A stretch of DNA of 64,000 bases from Streptomyces mobaraensis NBRC 13819 = DSM 40847 (GCF_017916255.1 NZ_CP072827.1:5295501-5359500); one strand, 5' to 3'; positions 48,666 through 58,531 are shown, counted from the stretch's first letter. The notes: generated by a model not told the origin, from the sequence alone. Program-made: numbers and translations.

Positions 48666-49763
48666 ATGTCTCGCAGCATTCGCCTCGCAGTGATCCCCGG
48701 TGACGGCATCGGCCCCGAAGTGGTGGCCCAGGGACTCCGCGTCCTCACCGCCGTCCTCCCCTCCGACGTGAAGCTGGAGACCCGGGAGTACGACCTCGGC
48801 GCCCGGCGCTGGCACGCCACGGGGGAGACCCTCCCCGACGCCGAACTGGAGTCCCTCAAGGAGCACGACGCGATCCTGCTCGGCGCGGTGGGCGACCCCT
48901 CCGTACCGTCCGGCGTGCTGGAGCGCGGCCTGCTGCTCAAGCTGCGCTTCGCCTTCGACCACCACGTGAACCTGCGCCCCTCCCGGCTCTACCCCGGCAC
49001 CGCCGGCCCGCTCGCCGGCCGCCCGGACATCGACTTCGTCGTGGTCCGCGAGGGCACCGAGGGCCCGTACACCGGCAACGGCGGCTCGCTGCGCACCGGC
49101 ACCCCGGCCGAGGTCGCCACCGAGGTCAGCGTCAACACCGCGTACGGGGTGGAGCGGGTGGTCCGGGACGCGTACGCGCGGGCCCAGGCCCGGCCGCGGA
49201 AGAAGCTCACGCTCGTGCACAAGGACAACGTCCTGGTGTACGCGGGCCGGCTCTGGAAGTCCGTCTTCGAGCGCGTCGGCCGGGAGTTCCCCGAGGTCAC
49301 GACGGACTACCTGCACGTGGACGCGGCGACGATCTTCCTCGTGACGCAGCCCGAGCGGTTCGACGTGATCGTCACCGACAACCTCTTCGGCGACATCCTC
49401 ACCGACCTCGCGGCGGCCGTCAGCGGCGGCATCGGCACCGCCGCCTCCGGCAACATCAACCCGGACGGCACCTTCCCGTCCATGTTCGAGCCGGTCCACG
49501 GCTCGGCCCCGGACATCGCGGGCACCGGCACGGCCGACCCCACGGCGACCGTCCTCTCCGTCGCCCTGCTGCTGCGGCACCTCGGGTACGAGCGGGAGGC
49601 GGCGCGGGTGGAGGACGCCGTGGCCGCCGATCTGGCGGGACGGGCGGGGGCCGCCGCCCGCTCGACCGAGGAGACGGGGTCCGCGCTCGTGAACCTGGTC
49701 TCCGAGGTACGCGGAGACTCCGCGACGCCTGAGGCACCCGAGGTACCGGGCGTACCCGCCTGA
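48666..49763 (+). CDS. leuB: 3-isopropylmalate dehydrogenase
   Basis: The 365-residue enzyme catalyses the NAD-dependent oxidative decarboxylation step of leucine synthesis. It has [14 protein letters not shown] at the N-terminus, the [13 protein letters not shown] substrate-binding loop, [15 protein letters not shown], the metal-binding [20 protein letters not shown], and the NAD motif [14 protein letters not shown]. The short actinobacterial-type acceptor loop is present. It is followed by ilvE after a 207-bp gap, so leucine and the branched-chain transamination step lie side by side. Confidence 0.97.
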   Translation: MSRSIRLAVIPGDGIGPEVVAQGLRVLTAVLPSDVKLETREYDLGARRWHATGETLPDAELESLKEHDAILLGAVGDPSVPSGVLERGLLLKLRFAFDHHVNLRPSRLYPGTAGPLAGRPDIDFVVVREGTEGPYTGNGGSLRTGTPAEVATEVSVNTAYGVERVVRDAYARAQARPRKKLTLVHKDNVLVYAGRLWKSVFERVGREFPEVTTDYLHVDAATIFLVTQPERFDVIVTDNLFGDILTDLAAAVSGGIGTAASGNINPDGTFPSMFEPVHGSAPDIAGTGTADPTATVLSVALLLRHLGYEREAARVEDAVAADLAGRAGAAARSTEETGSALVNLVSEVRGDSATPEAPEVPGVPA

Positions 49764-49970
49764 CCCGTCCGCCCCGCGCGCGGCCGGAGTCCCACCGTTC
49801 CACCGGGCCGCGCGCCTCCTCGGCGTTCGCACAGGTATTTCGTTCATGCCCCCGTCCGAGCGATAATCGGACACGGGGCCGCGAAAAGAGGCGAAGAAGC
49901 TCGGACGTCCGCCAGAGCGGGGACGGCGTGAGCGCGGTCCGCAGCACCCGAAAGTTAAGGACACGCATCC

Positions 49971-51056
49971 ATGACCACGCCCACGATCGAGCTCAAGCCC
50001 TCCTCGCAGCCGCTGTCCGACGCGGAGCGGGAGCGCATCCTCGCCGACCCCGGCTTCGGCCGCCACTTCACCGACCACATGGTCACCGTCAAGTGGGCGG
50101 ACGGGGTCGGCTGGCACGACGCCCAGCTGGTGCCGTACGCGCCGCTGTCGATCGACCCGGCCAACATGACGCTCCACTACGGGCAGGCCATCTTCGAGGG
50201 CCTCAAGGCTTACCACCGCCCCGACGGCGGCGTCGCCACCTTCCGCCCGGAGGAGAACGCCAAGCGCTTCCAGGCGTCCGCCCGCCGGCTGGCGATGCCC
50301 GAGCTGCCCGTCGAGACGTTCATCGAGGCGTGCGACGCGCTCGTGCGGCAGGACCGCGCCTGGGTGCCGACCTCCGGTGAAGCCTCCCTCTACCTGCGGC
50401 CGTTCATGTTCGCCACCGAGGCGGGCATGGGCGTGCGCCCGGCGAAGGAGTACCTCTTCGTCGTCATCGCCTCGCCGGCCGGCGCCTACTTCGCGGGCGG
50501 CGTCAAGCCCGTCTCCGTCTGGATCTCCGAGGAGTACGTGCGCGCCGCCCCCGGCGGCACCGGCGCCGCCAAGTGCGCGGGCAACTACGCCGCCTCCCTC
50601 GTCGCCCAGGCGCAGGCCGCCGAGAAGGGCTGCGACCAGGTGGTCTGGCTGGACGCCGTCGAGCGCCGCTGGATCGAGGAAATGGGCGGCATGAACCTGT
50701 ACTTCGTGTACGGGAACCGGATCGTCACCCCCGAGCTGACCGGGTCGCTGCTGCCCGGCATCACGCGCGCCTCGCTGCTGCGGATCGCCGAGGACCTCGG
50801 GTACGAGGTCGCCGAGGGGCGGATCTCCGTGGACGACTGGCGGAGCGCGAACGCGGACGGCTCGCTGACCGAGGTCTTCGCGTGCGGTACGGCCGCCGTC
50901 ATCACGCCGGTCGGATCGGTGAAGTCCGCCCGCGGCGACTGGACGATCGGGGACGGCGGACCGGGCGAGGTGACGATGCGGCTGCGCCAGGCGCTGCTGG
51001 ACATCCAGACCGGCGCCGCGGACGACACGTACGGCTGGATGCACCGGCTGGGCTGA
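49971..51056 (+). CDS. ilvE: Branched-chain amino acid aminotransferase
   Basis: This 361-residue fold-type IV PLP enzyme performs the last step of Val, Leu and Ile synthesis. It has [48 protein letters not shown], the PLP-Lys region [15 protein letters not shown] and [13 protein letters not shown], and the C-terminal [12 protein letters not shown] phosphate-binding turn. A near-perfect 20-bp terminator hairpin follows the gene. The leader from 49764 has a short GTCCGA/TCGGAC hairpin but no evident leader peptide. Confidence 0.97.
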   Translation: MTTPTIELKPSSQPLSDAERERILADPGFGRHFTDHMVTVKWADGVGWHDAQLVPYAPLSIDPANMTLHYGQAIFEGLKAYHRPDGGVATFRPEENAKRFQASARRLAMPELPVETFIEACDALVRQDRAWVPTSGEASLYLRPFMFATEAGMGVRPAKEYLFVVIASPAGAYFAGGVKPVSVWISEEYVRAAPGGTGAAKCAGNYAASLVAQAQAAEKGCDQVVWLDAVERRWIEEMGGMNLYFVYGNRIVTPELTGSLLPGITRASLLRIAEDLGYEVAEGRISVDDWRSANADGSLTEVFACGTAAVITPVGSVKSARGDWTIGDGGPGEVTMRLRQALLDIQTGAADDTYGWMHRLG

Positions 51057-51076
51057 CGGGCCCGGACGCCCGAACG

Positions 51077-51120
51077 CGCGGAAGGGCCCCGCACTCGGAA
51101 GAGTGCGGGGCCCTTCCGCG
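51077..51120. terminator. Strong bidirectional terminator between ilvE and accE
   Basis: Perfect 20-bp stem (51077-51096 with 51101-51120; arm CGCGGAAGGGCCCCGCACTC) and loop GGAA, between convergent genes. Confidence 0.92.
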
Positions 51121-51128
51121 TGGGCGGG

Positions 51129-51323
51129 TCAGCCCTGCCAGCTGTGGGCCGCCGTGAAGCCGGCGGACCGCTCCAGGCGCCGCCAGGACGCGGCGGACCG
51201 GCGCGGCCGGGGCACCTGGGCCGACGATCCGGCGGACGCCCGGGCGAGCAGGACCGCGGTGACGGCGGCCAGCTCCTCCGGCCCGGCCGTCCCCTTCTCG
51301 ACGCGAACGAGCGTGTCAGTCAT
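51129..51323 (-). CDS. accE: Acyl-CoA carboxylase epsilon subunit
   Basis: The 64-residue protein MTDTLVRVEKGTAGPEELAAVTAVLLARAS... ends in SWRRLERSAGFTAAHSWQG. The PEELAAVTAVL helix and the C-terminal Trp/Arg segment match epsilon subunits, which bind the beta hexamer and raise its activity with the biotin-carrying alpha subunit. It is 54 bases downstream of the beta-subunit gene, in the same operon. Confidence 0.93.
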   Translation of the reverse strand: MTDTLVRVEKGTAGPEELAAVTAVLLARASAGSSAQVPRPRRSAASWRRLERSAGFTAAHSWQG

Positions 51324-51377
51324 GTCTGCTGTGTCCTCTTCGAGTTACCGGGTTGTTCGGGTTACCGGGGTACCGGG

Positions 51378-52961
51378 TTACTGGGGCGGGTTGCCGTGCT
51401 TGCGGGACGGCAGGTCGGCGTGCTTCGTCGCGAGCATGGCCAGCGACCGGATCAGCACCTGCCGCGTCTCCACCGGGTCGATGACGTCGTCGACGAGGCC
51501 GCGCTCGGCCGCGTAGTACGGGTGCATCAGCTCGGCCTTGTACTCCTTGACCATGCGGGCCCGCATGGCGTCCGGGTCGTCGGCGTCCGCGATCTGCTTG
51601 CGGAAGATGACGTTGGCCGCGCCCTCGGCGCCCATGACGGCGATCTCGTTGGTGGGCCAGGCGTAGGTGAGGTCGGCGCCGATGGACTGGGAGTCCATGA
51701 CGATGTAGGCGCCGCCGTACGCCTTGCGCAGGATCACCGAGATGCGCGGCACGGTGGCGTTGCAGTAGGCGTAGAGCAGCTTGGCGCCGTGCCGGATGAT
51801 GCCGCCGTGCTCCTGGTCGACGCCGGGCAGGAAGCCGGGGACGTCCAGGAGGGTGACGATGGGGATGTTGAAGGCATCGCACATCTGGATGAACCGGGCC
51901 GCCTTCTCGGACGCCTCGATGTCCAGGACGCCGGCCAGCGACTGCGGCTGGTTGGCGACGATGCCGACGACCTGGCCGTCGAGCCGGGCCAGGGCGCAGA
52001 TGATGTTGGTGGCCCAGCGTTCGTGGACCTCGAGGTACTCGCCGTCGTCGACGATCTCCTCGATGACCTTGCGCATGTCGTAGGGGCGGTTGCCGTCGGC
52101 CGGGACGAGGTCCAGCAGGGCCTCGCCGGTGCGGTCGACGGGGTCCTCGCAGACCACCCGCGGCGGGTTCTCGCGGTTGTTCTGCGGGAGGAGGGACAGC
52201 AGGTAGCGGACCTCCTCCAGGCAGGTCTCCTCGTCGTCGTACGCGAAGTGGGCCACGCCGGAGGTCTCGGCGTGCACGTCGGCGCCGCCGAGGCCGTTCT
52301 GGGTGATCTCCTCGCCGGTCACCGCGCGGACCACGTCCGGGCCGGTGATGAACATCTGCGAGGTCTCGCGGACCATGAAGACGAAGTCCGTCAGGGCGGG
52401 GGAGTAGGCCGCGCCGCCCGCGCACGGGCCGAGCATCACCGAGATCTGCGGGATGACGCCGGACGCCTTGGTGTTCCGCTGGAAGATGCCGCCGTAGCCG
52501 GCGAGGGCGGAGACGCCCTCCTGGATGCGGGCGCCGGCGCCGTCGTTGAGCGACACCAGGGGCGCGCCGGCCGCGATGGCCATGTCCATGATCTTGTGGA
52601 TCTTGGTGGCGTGGGCCTCGCCCAGCGCGCCGCCGAAGATCCGGAAGTCGTGGGCGTAGACGAACACGGTCCGGCCGTGGACGGTGCCCCAGCCGGTGAT
52701 GACCCCGTCGGTGTACGGCTTCTTCGCCTCCAGGCCGAAGCCCGTGGCGCGGTGCCGGCGCAGCGGCTCGACCTCGGAGAAAGAGCCCTCGTCCAGCAGC
52801 AGATCGATACGCTCGCGCGCCGTCAGCTTCCCCTTGGCCTTCTGTGCCTGGGTAGCCCGGTCGCTGGGACCACGCCGAACCTGCTCGCGGATGGCGTGCA
52901 GCTCGGCGACGCGCCCACGGACGTCACTCGCCTCTTCGGGCGCACCTTCGAGATTGCTCAT
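51378..52961 (-). CDS. accB: Acyl-CoA (acetyl/propionyl-CoA) carboxylase beta subunit
   Basis: This is a 527-residue carboxyltransferase that moves CO2 from biotin to acetyl- or propionyl-CoA, giving malonyl- or methylmalonyl-CoA for fatty acids and polyketides. Two crotonase-like halves are seen, with oxyanion holes in VFVYAHDFRIFGGALGEAHATK / SLNDGAGARIQEGV and in GFLPGVDQEHGGIIRHGAKLLYAY / KAYGGAYIVM. The position near cimA/leuA-type genes and the partner epsilon subunit match Streptomyces accB, not pccB. The alpha subunit is not in the window. Confidence 0.94.
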   Translation of the reverse strand: MSNLEGAPEEASDVRGRVAELHAIREQVRRGPSDRATQAQKAKGKLTARERIDLLLDEGSFSEVEPLRRHRATGFGLEAKKPYTDGVITGWGTVHGRTVFVYAHDFRIFGGALGEAHATKIHKIMDMAIAAGAPLVSLNDGAGARIQEGVSALAGYGGIFQRNTKASGVIPQISVMLGPCAGGAAYSPALTDFVFMVRETSQMFITGPDVVRAVTGEEITQNGLGGADVHAETSGVAHFAYDDEETCLEEVRYLLSLLPQNNRENPPRVVCEDPVDRTGEALLDLVPADGNRPYDMRKVIEEIVDDGEYLEVHERWATNIICALARLDGQVVGIVANQPQSLAGVLDIEASEKAARFIQMCDAFNIPIVTLLDVPGFLPGVDQEHGGIIRHGAKLLYAYCNATVPRISVILRKAYGGAYIVMDSQSIGADLTYAWPTNEIAVMGAEGAANVIFRKQIADADDPDAMRARMVKEYKAELMHPYYAAERGLVDDVIDPVETRQVLIRSLAMLATKHADLPSRKHGNPPQ

Positions 52962-53158
52962 GGATAGACGGTACGTGGGACCCGTGCCGGAACATCATGT
53001 CGACTCCGCACAAGGTAGTGCTCGATTTGGTGGGCAAGGAGCACAGAATCGCACTGCGCCCCTACCAGTTGCCCCTGTTCGTCTGGACTTCCCACGCTGT
53101 GGGTAGTCCACAAAACCACTCGGACACACCGCCGCCCGGCCGGGGCCGGGGCGGGGCG

Positions 53159-55486
53159 TCAGCCGGTCTCGACCTCGCAGCGGTGCGGCAGGCACCGGGT
53201 TCCCGGCCGGATCCGCAGCCGCAGGACGGGCCCGGTGGCGCGTACCTGTACGGACGGGTCGTGGGACACCACCCGGCGCACCGGCCGCGCCCACGCGAGG
53301 TCGACCGGCGCGCCCGTGCGCGGGGGCTCGGCGAGGTGCAGGGTGGCGCGCCGGCCCTGCCGGTGGAGCAGGACGGCGGCGGGGCCGGTCACGGTGAGGG
53401 TGCCCACAGTGCCGGGGCGCCAGAAGGCGGCGGCGGTGAGGGCGGGCGTAGCGAGACGTACGGCCTGGAGGTCCGCGGTGTTGGCGAGGACGGTCAGCCG
53501 GCCGTGGTCGGCGGCGCGGGCGGCGACGGCGGCCCGGCTCGCGCCCGGCATCAGCAGGTGGACGAGGGCGGCCCCTTCGGGGTCGGTGCCGTGCGGGTGC
53601 CACAGGGTGAGGTAGCGCCGGGTCAGCGGGCGGGCGGAGCCGCCGGTGTTGACGTCCCGCCAGGCGCCGGTGCGGTGTTCGTCCAGGACGCGCACGGGCG
53701 CGCCGCCGGGCAGCACCCAGCCGCCGTGGCCCTCCAGGTGGAGCCAGTGGGCCCGGGGGAGGAAGGCGTCCCCGGCGCGCCGCACGCCGTCCACGGTGAG
53801 CCGGGGCGGGCCGGTGAGCCGCCGGTTGTCGAGCACGGTCTCGACGGGGGTGCCGTCGTGGGCGGTGACGCCCGCGGTGAGGCAGACGACGGCGTCGTCC
53901 GCGCACACCCACGTCCGGCGCGCCTCCAGGGTGGAGCCGAGCCCCTTGAGGTGCTGGCCGAGGAGCGCGTACGTGCCGTCCGTGACGCCGCCCACCCAGC
54001 GCGCGTCGGGTCTCGGCGCGCCCCAGGCGCCGCCCTCGTTGTCGGCGAGGCGCTTGGCGGAGACGGTGATCCCGGGGAGGCGGTACGGGTCGACGGTGGC
54101 CCAGAACCCGTCACCGTACTGGTCCTCGCCGCCGGGGCCCCACCAGAGGAGCATCCCGGCGCCGGAGTGCCAGCCGCGCGGGTTCTCGCCGTTGCCGTTC
54201 TCGTAGTGGGCGACGCGGTCGGAGGCCATGGCGAGGGCGGCGGTCCAGCCGGGGCGGCGGTGCACGGCCCGGTCCATGGCGGGGAACAGCCGGTGCCCGG
54301 CCGGTTCGGGCGCGGCGGGTTCCGGCCCGGCGAGGACGGCGGCGAGCCGGGCCAGGTCGGCGGTGTCGAACTGGGGGTCGGCGAGGAGCGGGGCGGCCGG
54401 GTCGCGGGCGGCCCAGCCCTTGATCAGGCCGTGCCACCGGGCGCGCGCGGCGGCGGGCGCGCCCTCGGCGAGCAGGGCGACGGCCGCGACGAGGGCGTGG
54501 CCGCGCTGCCGGTCGCTCTGCGGCGGCCCGTCGTCGGTCAGGCCCCGGCTGACGGCGCGGCCGGAGACGGTGTCCGCCACCAGCCCGTGGTGGATCAGCG
54601 GGACGAACGCCCGGTCCACGGCGTCGTGGACGAAGCGGCGGCCGGGGTCGGCGACGTCCCAGGCGGAGCCGCGCAGCAGGGCGAGGAGTCGGGCCAGGCC
54701 GTCGAGCAGCACCCATCCGTAGGTGCCGGTGTAGGGGACGGCGGTGTGCTGGAGGAACGATCCGTCGGCGTACAGCCCGTCGCCGTGGTCGACGTGGACG
54801 AGGACCGGGGAGAGCGCGTCGCGGGCGAGGACGAGCTTCGCGGGCGCCTCCCCGAGGACGCCGCGGAGGGCGACGACGCGGCAGAGGTCGACGCGGTTGG
54901 CGCCGGTGCTGGTGCCGGAGTAGTCGCCGAGCAGCGCGTCCGGGACGAAGTGGTCGACGGCCGCGAGCGCGTCGGCCCGCCGGGCGGGCCCGGCCTCGGC
55001 GTACAGCAGGGTGAGCGTGTCCAGCAGCGGGCGCGGGGTGCCGATCTGCCACTCCCACCAGTTGCCGTACCGCTGGGTGCCGGGGTGGTAGACGGTCCGG
55101 TGGACGTGGTCCAGGCCGGCGAGGACGTCGGCGGCGAGCGCCGCGTCGCCGGTGAGCCCGGTACCGGGCTGGACGTAGGCGCGGGCCATGACGTGCAGCC
55201 GGGCGTGGCTGAGGGTGATCCCGGCGGGCGGGTCGAAGGGGGCGTCGGGCCAGAGCGACCCGGGGCCGGGCCGCATCCGCGCCCGGTGGGCACGGGCGGT
55301 CTCGCCGGTGCGGCGCAGGACCGCGCGGTACGGCTCGGCGGCCGGGTCGAGGCCGGTGCCGAGGAGGAGGTCGCGCCAGCGGTGGCGGAGGACGGCGAAC
55401 GGGTCGTCCGGGGCGGGTGGGCCACCGGTGAGGGGAGCGGCGAGCGCCGTGGCGAGGAAGGCGCGGCGGGTCCAGGGTGGAGGCAT
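53159..55486 (-). CDS. Secreted polysaccharide lyase family 8 enzyme
   Basis: This is a 775-residue protein. The Tat-like signal WTRRAFLATALAAPLTGGPPAPDD precedes an alpha/alpha-toroid catalytic domain (NYGNWWEWQIG-type Trp-rich loop, TSTGANRVDLC with the catalytic Asn, and SFLQHTAVPYTGTYG with His and Tyr). A central beta-domain (MASDRVAHYENGNGENPRGWHSGAGMLLWW) and C-terminal beta-sandwiches follow. Family 8 lyases cleave hyaluronan, chondroitin or xanthan by beta-elimination; the substrate here is not decided. ATG 55486 has GAGGA at a five-base spacing. It is divergent from YceI. Confidence 0.93.
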   Translation of the reverse strand: MPPPWTRRAFLATALAAPLTGGPPAPDDPFAVLRHRWRDLLLGTGLDPAAEPYRAVLRRTGETARAHRARMRPGPGSLWPDAPFDPPAGITLSHARLHVMARAYVQPGTGLTGDAALAADVLAGLDHVHRTVYHPGTQRYGNWWEWQIGTPRPLLDTLTLLYAEAGPARRADALAAVDHFVPDALLGDYSGTSTGANRVDLCRVVALRGVLGEAPAKLVLARDALSPVLVHVDHGDGLYADGSFLQHTAVPYTGTYGWVLLDGLARLLALLRGSAWDVADPGRRFVHDAVDRAFVPLIHHGLVADTVSGRAVSRGLTDDGPPQSDRQRGHALVAAVALLAEGAPAAARARWHGLIKGWAARDPAAPLLADPQFDTADLARLAAVLAGPEPAAPEPAGHRLFPAMDRAVHRRPGWTAALAMASDRVAHYENGNGENPRGWHSGAGMLLWWGPGGEDQYGDGFWATVDPYRLPGITVSAKRLADNEGGAWGAPRPDARWVGGVTDGTYALLGQHLKGLGSTLEARRTWVCADDAVVCLTAGVTAHDGTPVETVLDNRRLTGPPRLTVDGVRRAGDAFLPRAHWLHLEGHGGWVLPGGAPVRVLDEHRTGAWRDVNTGGSARPLTRRYLTLWHPHGTDPEGAALVHLLMPGASRAAVAARAADHGRLTVLANTADLQAVRLATPALTAAAFWRPGTVGTLTVTGPAAVLLHRQGRRATLHLAEPPRTGAPVDLAWARPVRRVVSHDPSVQVRATGPVLRLRIRPGTRCLPHRCEVETG

Positions 55487-55831
55487 GAGGGTCCTCACGG
55501 TGCGGGAGGGCTGCGCGGGACGGGCCACACCGTGCCAGGCGCCGGTGGGGCGGCGCAATGAGGCGGGCACGGGCGCTGTCCGGTCCGGCCCGGGCGCGGG
55601 CGGGCCCGCTGGGCCGTCCCGAGCCGCGCCGCTCCGCCGGCGGCGTGGGCGGCCCGGCCGGAAACGGTCTCCCGGAGCGTCGGCGCGGGCACGGAAAATC
55701 TCGCCCGGAAACCTCCGGATTACGTTGAAGGATGAACTACTTCGTCTTACCGTGGAACACGGATGGAACGTTCCGACCGACCCGCCCCGCCGGCCCCGCC
55801 CGGCCGGCCGCCGAACCGCGAGGAGAACGCC
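55487..55831. other. 345-bp divergent promoter region (lyase/YceI)
   Basis: No gene is evident. A 10-bp palindrome GGAACGTTCC lies at 55765-55774, and the segment 55720-55760 is comparatively AT-rich, a likely promoter for the YceI gene. Confidence 0.45.
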
Positions 55832-56437
55832 ATGGGCCCCTTCACCCGCAAGCCCGCCTCCGAGACCCCGGCCGCCGCGAACCCCGCACTGGCCGCCCTC
55901 ACCGGCGACTGGACCATAGACCCCGTCCACAGCAGCATCGGCTTCACCGTGCGCCACGCCATGGTCACCAACGTCCGCGGCTCCTTCCACGACTACCAGG
56001 GCGCGCTCCACCTCGACGGGACCGACCCCTCCCGCTCCACCGCCGCCCTCGACATCACCGTCGCCAGCGTGGACACCGGGATGAAGGACCGCGACGCGCA
56101 CCTCCGGAAGGAGGACTTCTTCGACGTCGAGCGGTTCCCGCTGATGACCTTCCGCTCCACCGCCGCGGAGTCGCTCGGCGGCGACACCTACCGGCTGACG
56201 GGCGACCTCACTATCAAGGACGTCACCCGCCCGGTCACCATCGACCTGGAGTTCAACGGCTCGGCCGTCGACGCCTACGGCACCGAGCGCGTCGGCTTCG
56301 AGGGCTTCGCCGCGATCCAGCGCTCCGACTGGGGACTGTCCTGGAACGCGGCCCTGGAGGCCGGCGGCGTCATGATCAGCGACAAGGTGAAGCTGCTCTT
56401 CGACATCTCCGCCGTCCGTGCCACGTCCCAGGACTGA
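55832..56437 (+). CDS. YceI family protein
   Basis: The 201-residue protein has the lipocalin-like YceI barrel: GDWTIDPVHSSIGFTVRHAMVTNVRGSFHDYQGAL, VDTGMKDRDAHLRKEDFFDVERFPLMTFRST, LTIKDVTRPVTIDLEF and a final GVMISDKVKLLFDIS. YceI proteins bind isoprenoids or amides; no enzymatic residues are conserved. There is no signal peptide, so it is cytoplasmic, as in other actinobacteria. GAGGAG precedes ATG 55832. It is convergent with cimA. Confidence 0.94.
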   Translation: MGPFTRKPASETPAAANPALAALTGDWTIDPVHSSIGFTVRHAMVTNVRGSFHDYQGALHLDGTDPSRSTAALDITVASVDTGMKDRDAHLRKEDFFDVERFPLMTFRSTAAESLGGDTYRLTGDLTIKDVTRPVTIDLEFNGSAVDAYGTERVGFEGFAAIQRSDWGLSWNAALEAGGVMISDKVKLLFDISAVRATSQD

Positions 56438-56451
56438 GCCCGGCGCCGGGC
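56438..56451. terminator. Short palindromic terminator between YceI and cimA genes
   Basis: Perfect palindrome GCCCGGC-GCCGGGC directly after the YceI stop and before the cimA stop (convergent genes). Confidence 0.4.
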
Positions 56452-56452
56452 G

Positions 56453-58075
56453 TCACTCCCGCGGTTCGACGCCCGCGCGCCACAGCCCGTACGCGTAGGC
56501 GTCGTCGAGCGCCTGCCAGGACGCCGCGATGACGTTCTCGGCGACGCCGACCGTGGACCACTCGCCGTCCTGGTCGCTGGTGGAGACCAGGACGCGGGTG
56601 ATCGAGCCGGTGCCCAGGCTGCCCTCCAGGATGCGGACCTTGTAGTCGGTCAGCTCCAGCCCGCCGAGCTGCGGGTAGAAGGGTTCGAGGGCCGAACGCA
56701 GCGCCCGGTCCAGGGCGTTGACCGGACCGTTGCCCTCCGCCGTGGCGACGATCCGCTCGCCCTTGGCCCAGATCTTCACCGTCGCCTCGTTGGCGTGGGT
56801 GCCGTCGGGGCGGTCCTCGGCGATGGCGCGCCAGGACTCGACGCGGTAGTAGCGGAGCGCCCGGCCGGTCACCTCCTGGCGGAGCAGCAGTTCGAAGGAG
56901 GCGTCCGCGGCCTCGTACGTGTAGCCCTGCGCCTCCCGCTCCTTGACGCGCTCGACGACCCGGCCGACGAGCTCCCGGTCACCGCCCAGGTCGATGCCGA
57001 GTTCCTTGCCCTTGAGCTCGATCGACGCCCGGCCGGCCATGTCGGAGACCAGCATCCGCATGGTGTTGCCGACCCGTTCGGGGTCGATGTGCTGGTAGAG
57101 GTCCGGATCGACCTTGATCGCGGAGGCGTGCAGCCCGGCCTTGTGGGCGAAGGCCGAAACCCCCACGTACGGCTGATGCGTGGACGGCGTCAGGTTGACG
57201 ACCTCGGCGATGGCGTGCGAGACGCGGGTGGTCTCGGCGAGCCTGCCCGGCGGCAGCACCCGCCGGTCGTACTTGAGCTCCAGGGCCGCGACGACGGGGA
57301 AGAGGTTGGCGTTGCCGACGCGTTCGCCGTAGCCGTTGGCGGTGCACTGCACGTGCGTGGCGCCCGCGTCCACGGCGGCGAGGGTGTTGGCCACCGCGCA
57401 CCCGGTGTCGTCCTGCGCGTGGATGCCCAGCCGCGCGCCGGTCGCCGCGAGCACCGTGGAGACGGTCCCGGCGACCTGCGCGGGGAGCATCCCGCCGTTG
57501 GTGTCGCAGAGCACGACCACGTCGGCGCCCGCCTCGTGCGCGGCGCGGACCACCGCGGTGGCGTACTCGGCGTTCGCCCGGTGGCCGTCGAAGAAGTGCT
57601 CGCAGTCGACGAACACCCGCCGGCCGTGCGCCCGCAGATGGGCGACGGTCTCCCGGACCATCGCCAGGTTCTCCTCCAGCGTGGTGCGCAGCGCCAGCGC
57701 GACGTGCCGGTCGTGCGCCTTGGCGACCAGCGTGACGACCGGGGCGCCGGACGCGAGCAGCGCCGCCACCTGCGGATCGTCCGTCACCGGGACGCCCGGC
57801 TTGCGGGTGGCGCCGAACGCGACGAGCCGGGCGTGGCGGAAGGCGATCTCCTCCCGGGCGCGCCGGAAGAACTCGGTGTCCCGCGGGTTGGCGCCCGGCC
57901 AGCCGCCCTCGATGAAGCCCACGCCGTAGTCGTCCAGGTGCCGGGCGATGGTGAGCTTGTCCGCCACCGTGAGGTTGATGCCCTCGCGCTGCGCGCCGTC
58001 GCGGAGCGTGGTGTCGAAGACGTGGAACGCGTCGGACGGCGCCGCCTCGGGGGCGTCCGTGAGGGTGTCCGTCAT
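56453..58075 (-). CDS. cimA: Citramalate synthase (2-isopropylmalate synthase homologue)
   Basis: This is a 540-residue HMGL-like enzyme: VFDTTLRDGAQREGINLTVADKL, the metal/substrate region GFIEGGWPGANPRD, LCDTNGGMLP, GIHAQDDTGCAVANTLAAVDAGATHVQCTANGYGERVGNANL, and a C-terminal regulatory LeuA-dimer domain. The GWPGANPRD loop and length are those of CimA, which condenses pyruvate with acetyl-CoA to give citramalate, a threonine-independent route to 2-ketobutyrate and isoleucine. AGGAG lies nine bases before ATG 58075. A U-tract terminator in the 5' leader (58181-58206) suggests attenuation. Confidence 0.94.
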   Translation of the reverse strand: MTDTLTDAPEAAPSDAFHVFDTTLRDGAQREGINLTVADKLTIARHLDDYGVGFIEGGWPGANPRDTEFFRRAREEIAFRHARLVAFGATRKPGVPVTDDPQVAALLASGAPVVTLVAKAHDRHVALALRTTLEENLAMVRETVAHLRAHGRRVFVDCEHFFDGHRANAEYATAVVRAAHEAGADVVVLCDTNGGMLPAQVAGTVSTVLAATGARLGIHAQDDTGCAVANTLAAVDAGATHVQCTANGYGERVGNANLFPVVAALELKYDRRVLPPGRLAETTRVSHAIAEVVNLTPSTHQPYVGVSAFAHKAGLHASAIKVDPDLYQHIDPERVGNTMRMLVSDMAGRASIELKGKELGIDLGGDRELVGRVVERVKEREAQGYTYEAADASFELLLRQEVTGRALRYYRVESWRAIAEDRPDGTHANEATVKIWAKGERIVATAEGNGPVNALDRALRSALEPFYPQLGGLELTDYKVRILEGSLGTGSITRVLVSTSDQDGEWSTVGVAENVIAASWQALDDAYAYGLWRAGVEPRE

Positions 58076-58180
58076 GCTGCTGAGGCTCCTGTCGGGATCT
58101 CGGTCTACCGGAATGACCGGCTCCACCGTCCCTCCATGGTCCCGCGTGCTCCGCCGCCGGCGAAGGGTGGGCCGGAAACG

Positions 58181-58206
58181 AAAAAACCCCTCGCGGGTGC
58201 GAGAGG
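58181..58206 (-). terminator. Terminator/attenuator in the cimA leader
   Basis: On the minus strand: CCTCTCGC-ACCC-GCGAGGGG followed by six T, ending 106 bases upstream of the cimA start. The arm and tail CGAGGGGTTTTTT are identical to the ilvB attenuator. The remaining interval 58076-58608 (533 bp, shared with the divergent lasso cluster) has no convincing gene. A candidate 11-codon leader (MITGSRRAGPQ, 58264-58299) has a single Ile and no ribosome binding site. Confidence 0.75.
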
Positions 58207-58491
58207 TCTGCGCGCGGGTCGGGGACGAGGGTGGCCGTGCCGTACCAGGTGCGTACGGAACGGTCACTGCGGACCGGCGCGCCTGCTGCCCGTAATCATG
58301 GCGAGCGAGAACACGTGACGCAGTCTTGCACAACCGCCGCCGCCGGAGCGGAACCGTCTCGCCATCCGGGCAGCGGCGGCCCCGGCCCCCTGCCCTCCCG
58401 GCCACCCTCCCGATCCCTCCGCTTTCGCGCCCTATGACGCGCCGCGCGGGGCACTCGGCGTCGCGCCGCCCCGACCCGGAGCAATCGTTTC

Positions 58492-58531
58492 GGAATTCAT
58501 CATTCCAATATCCGGCCGCGGGAATAATTCC
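58492..58531. promoter_or_regulatory. Two GGAAT/ATTCC dyads upstream of the lasso peptide gene
   Basis: GGAAT-TCATC-ATTCC (58492-58506) and GGAAT-A-ATTCC (58521-58531) lie in an AT-rich patch about 80-115 bases before the precursor start. They are candidate operator or promoter elements; no regulator gene is in the cluster. Confidence 0.5.

Noticed and set aside
58264..58299. Leader peptide MITGSRRAGPQ for the cimA attenuator
   Set aside because: Only one Ile codon and no ribosome binding site. It may be chance, so it was not called as a gene.
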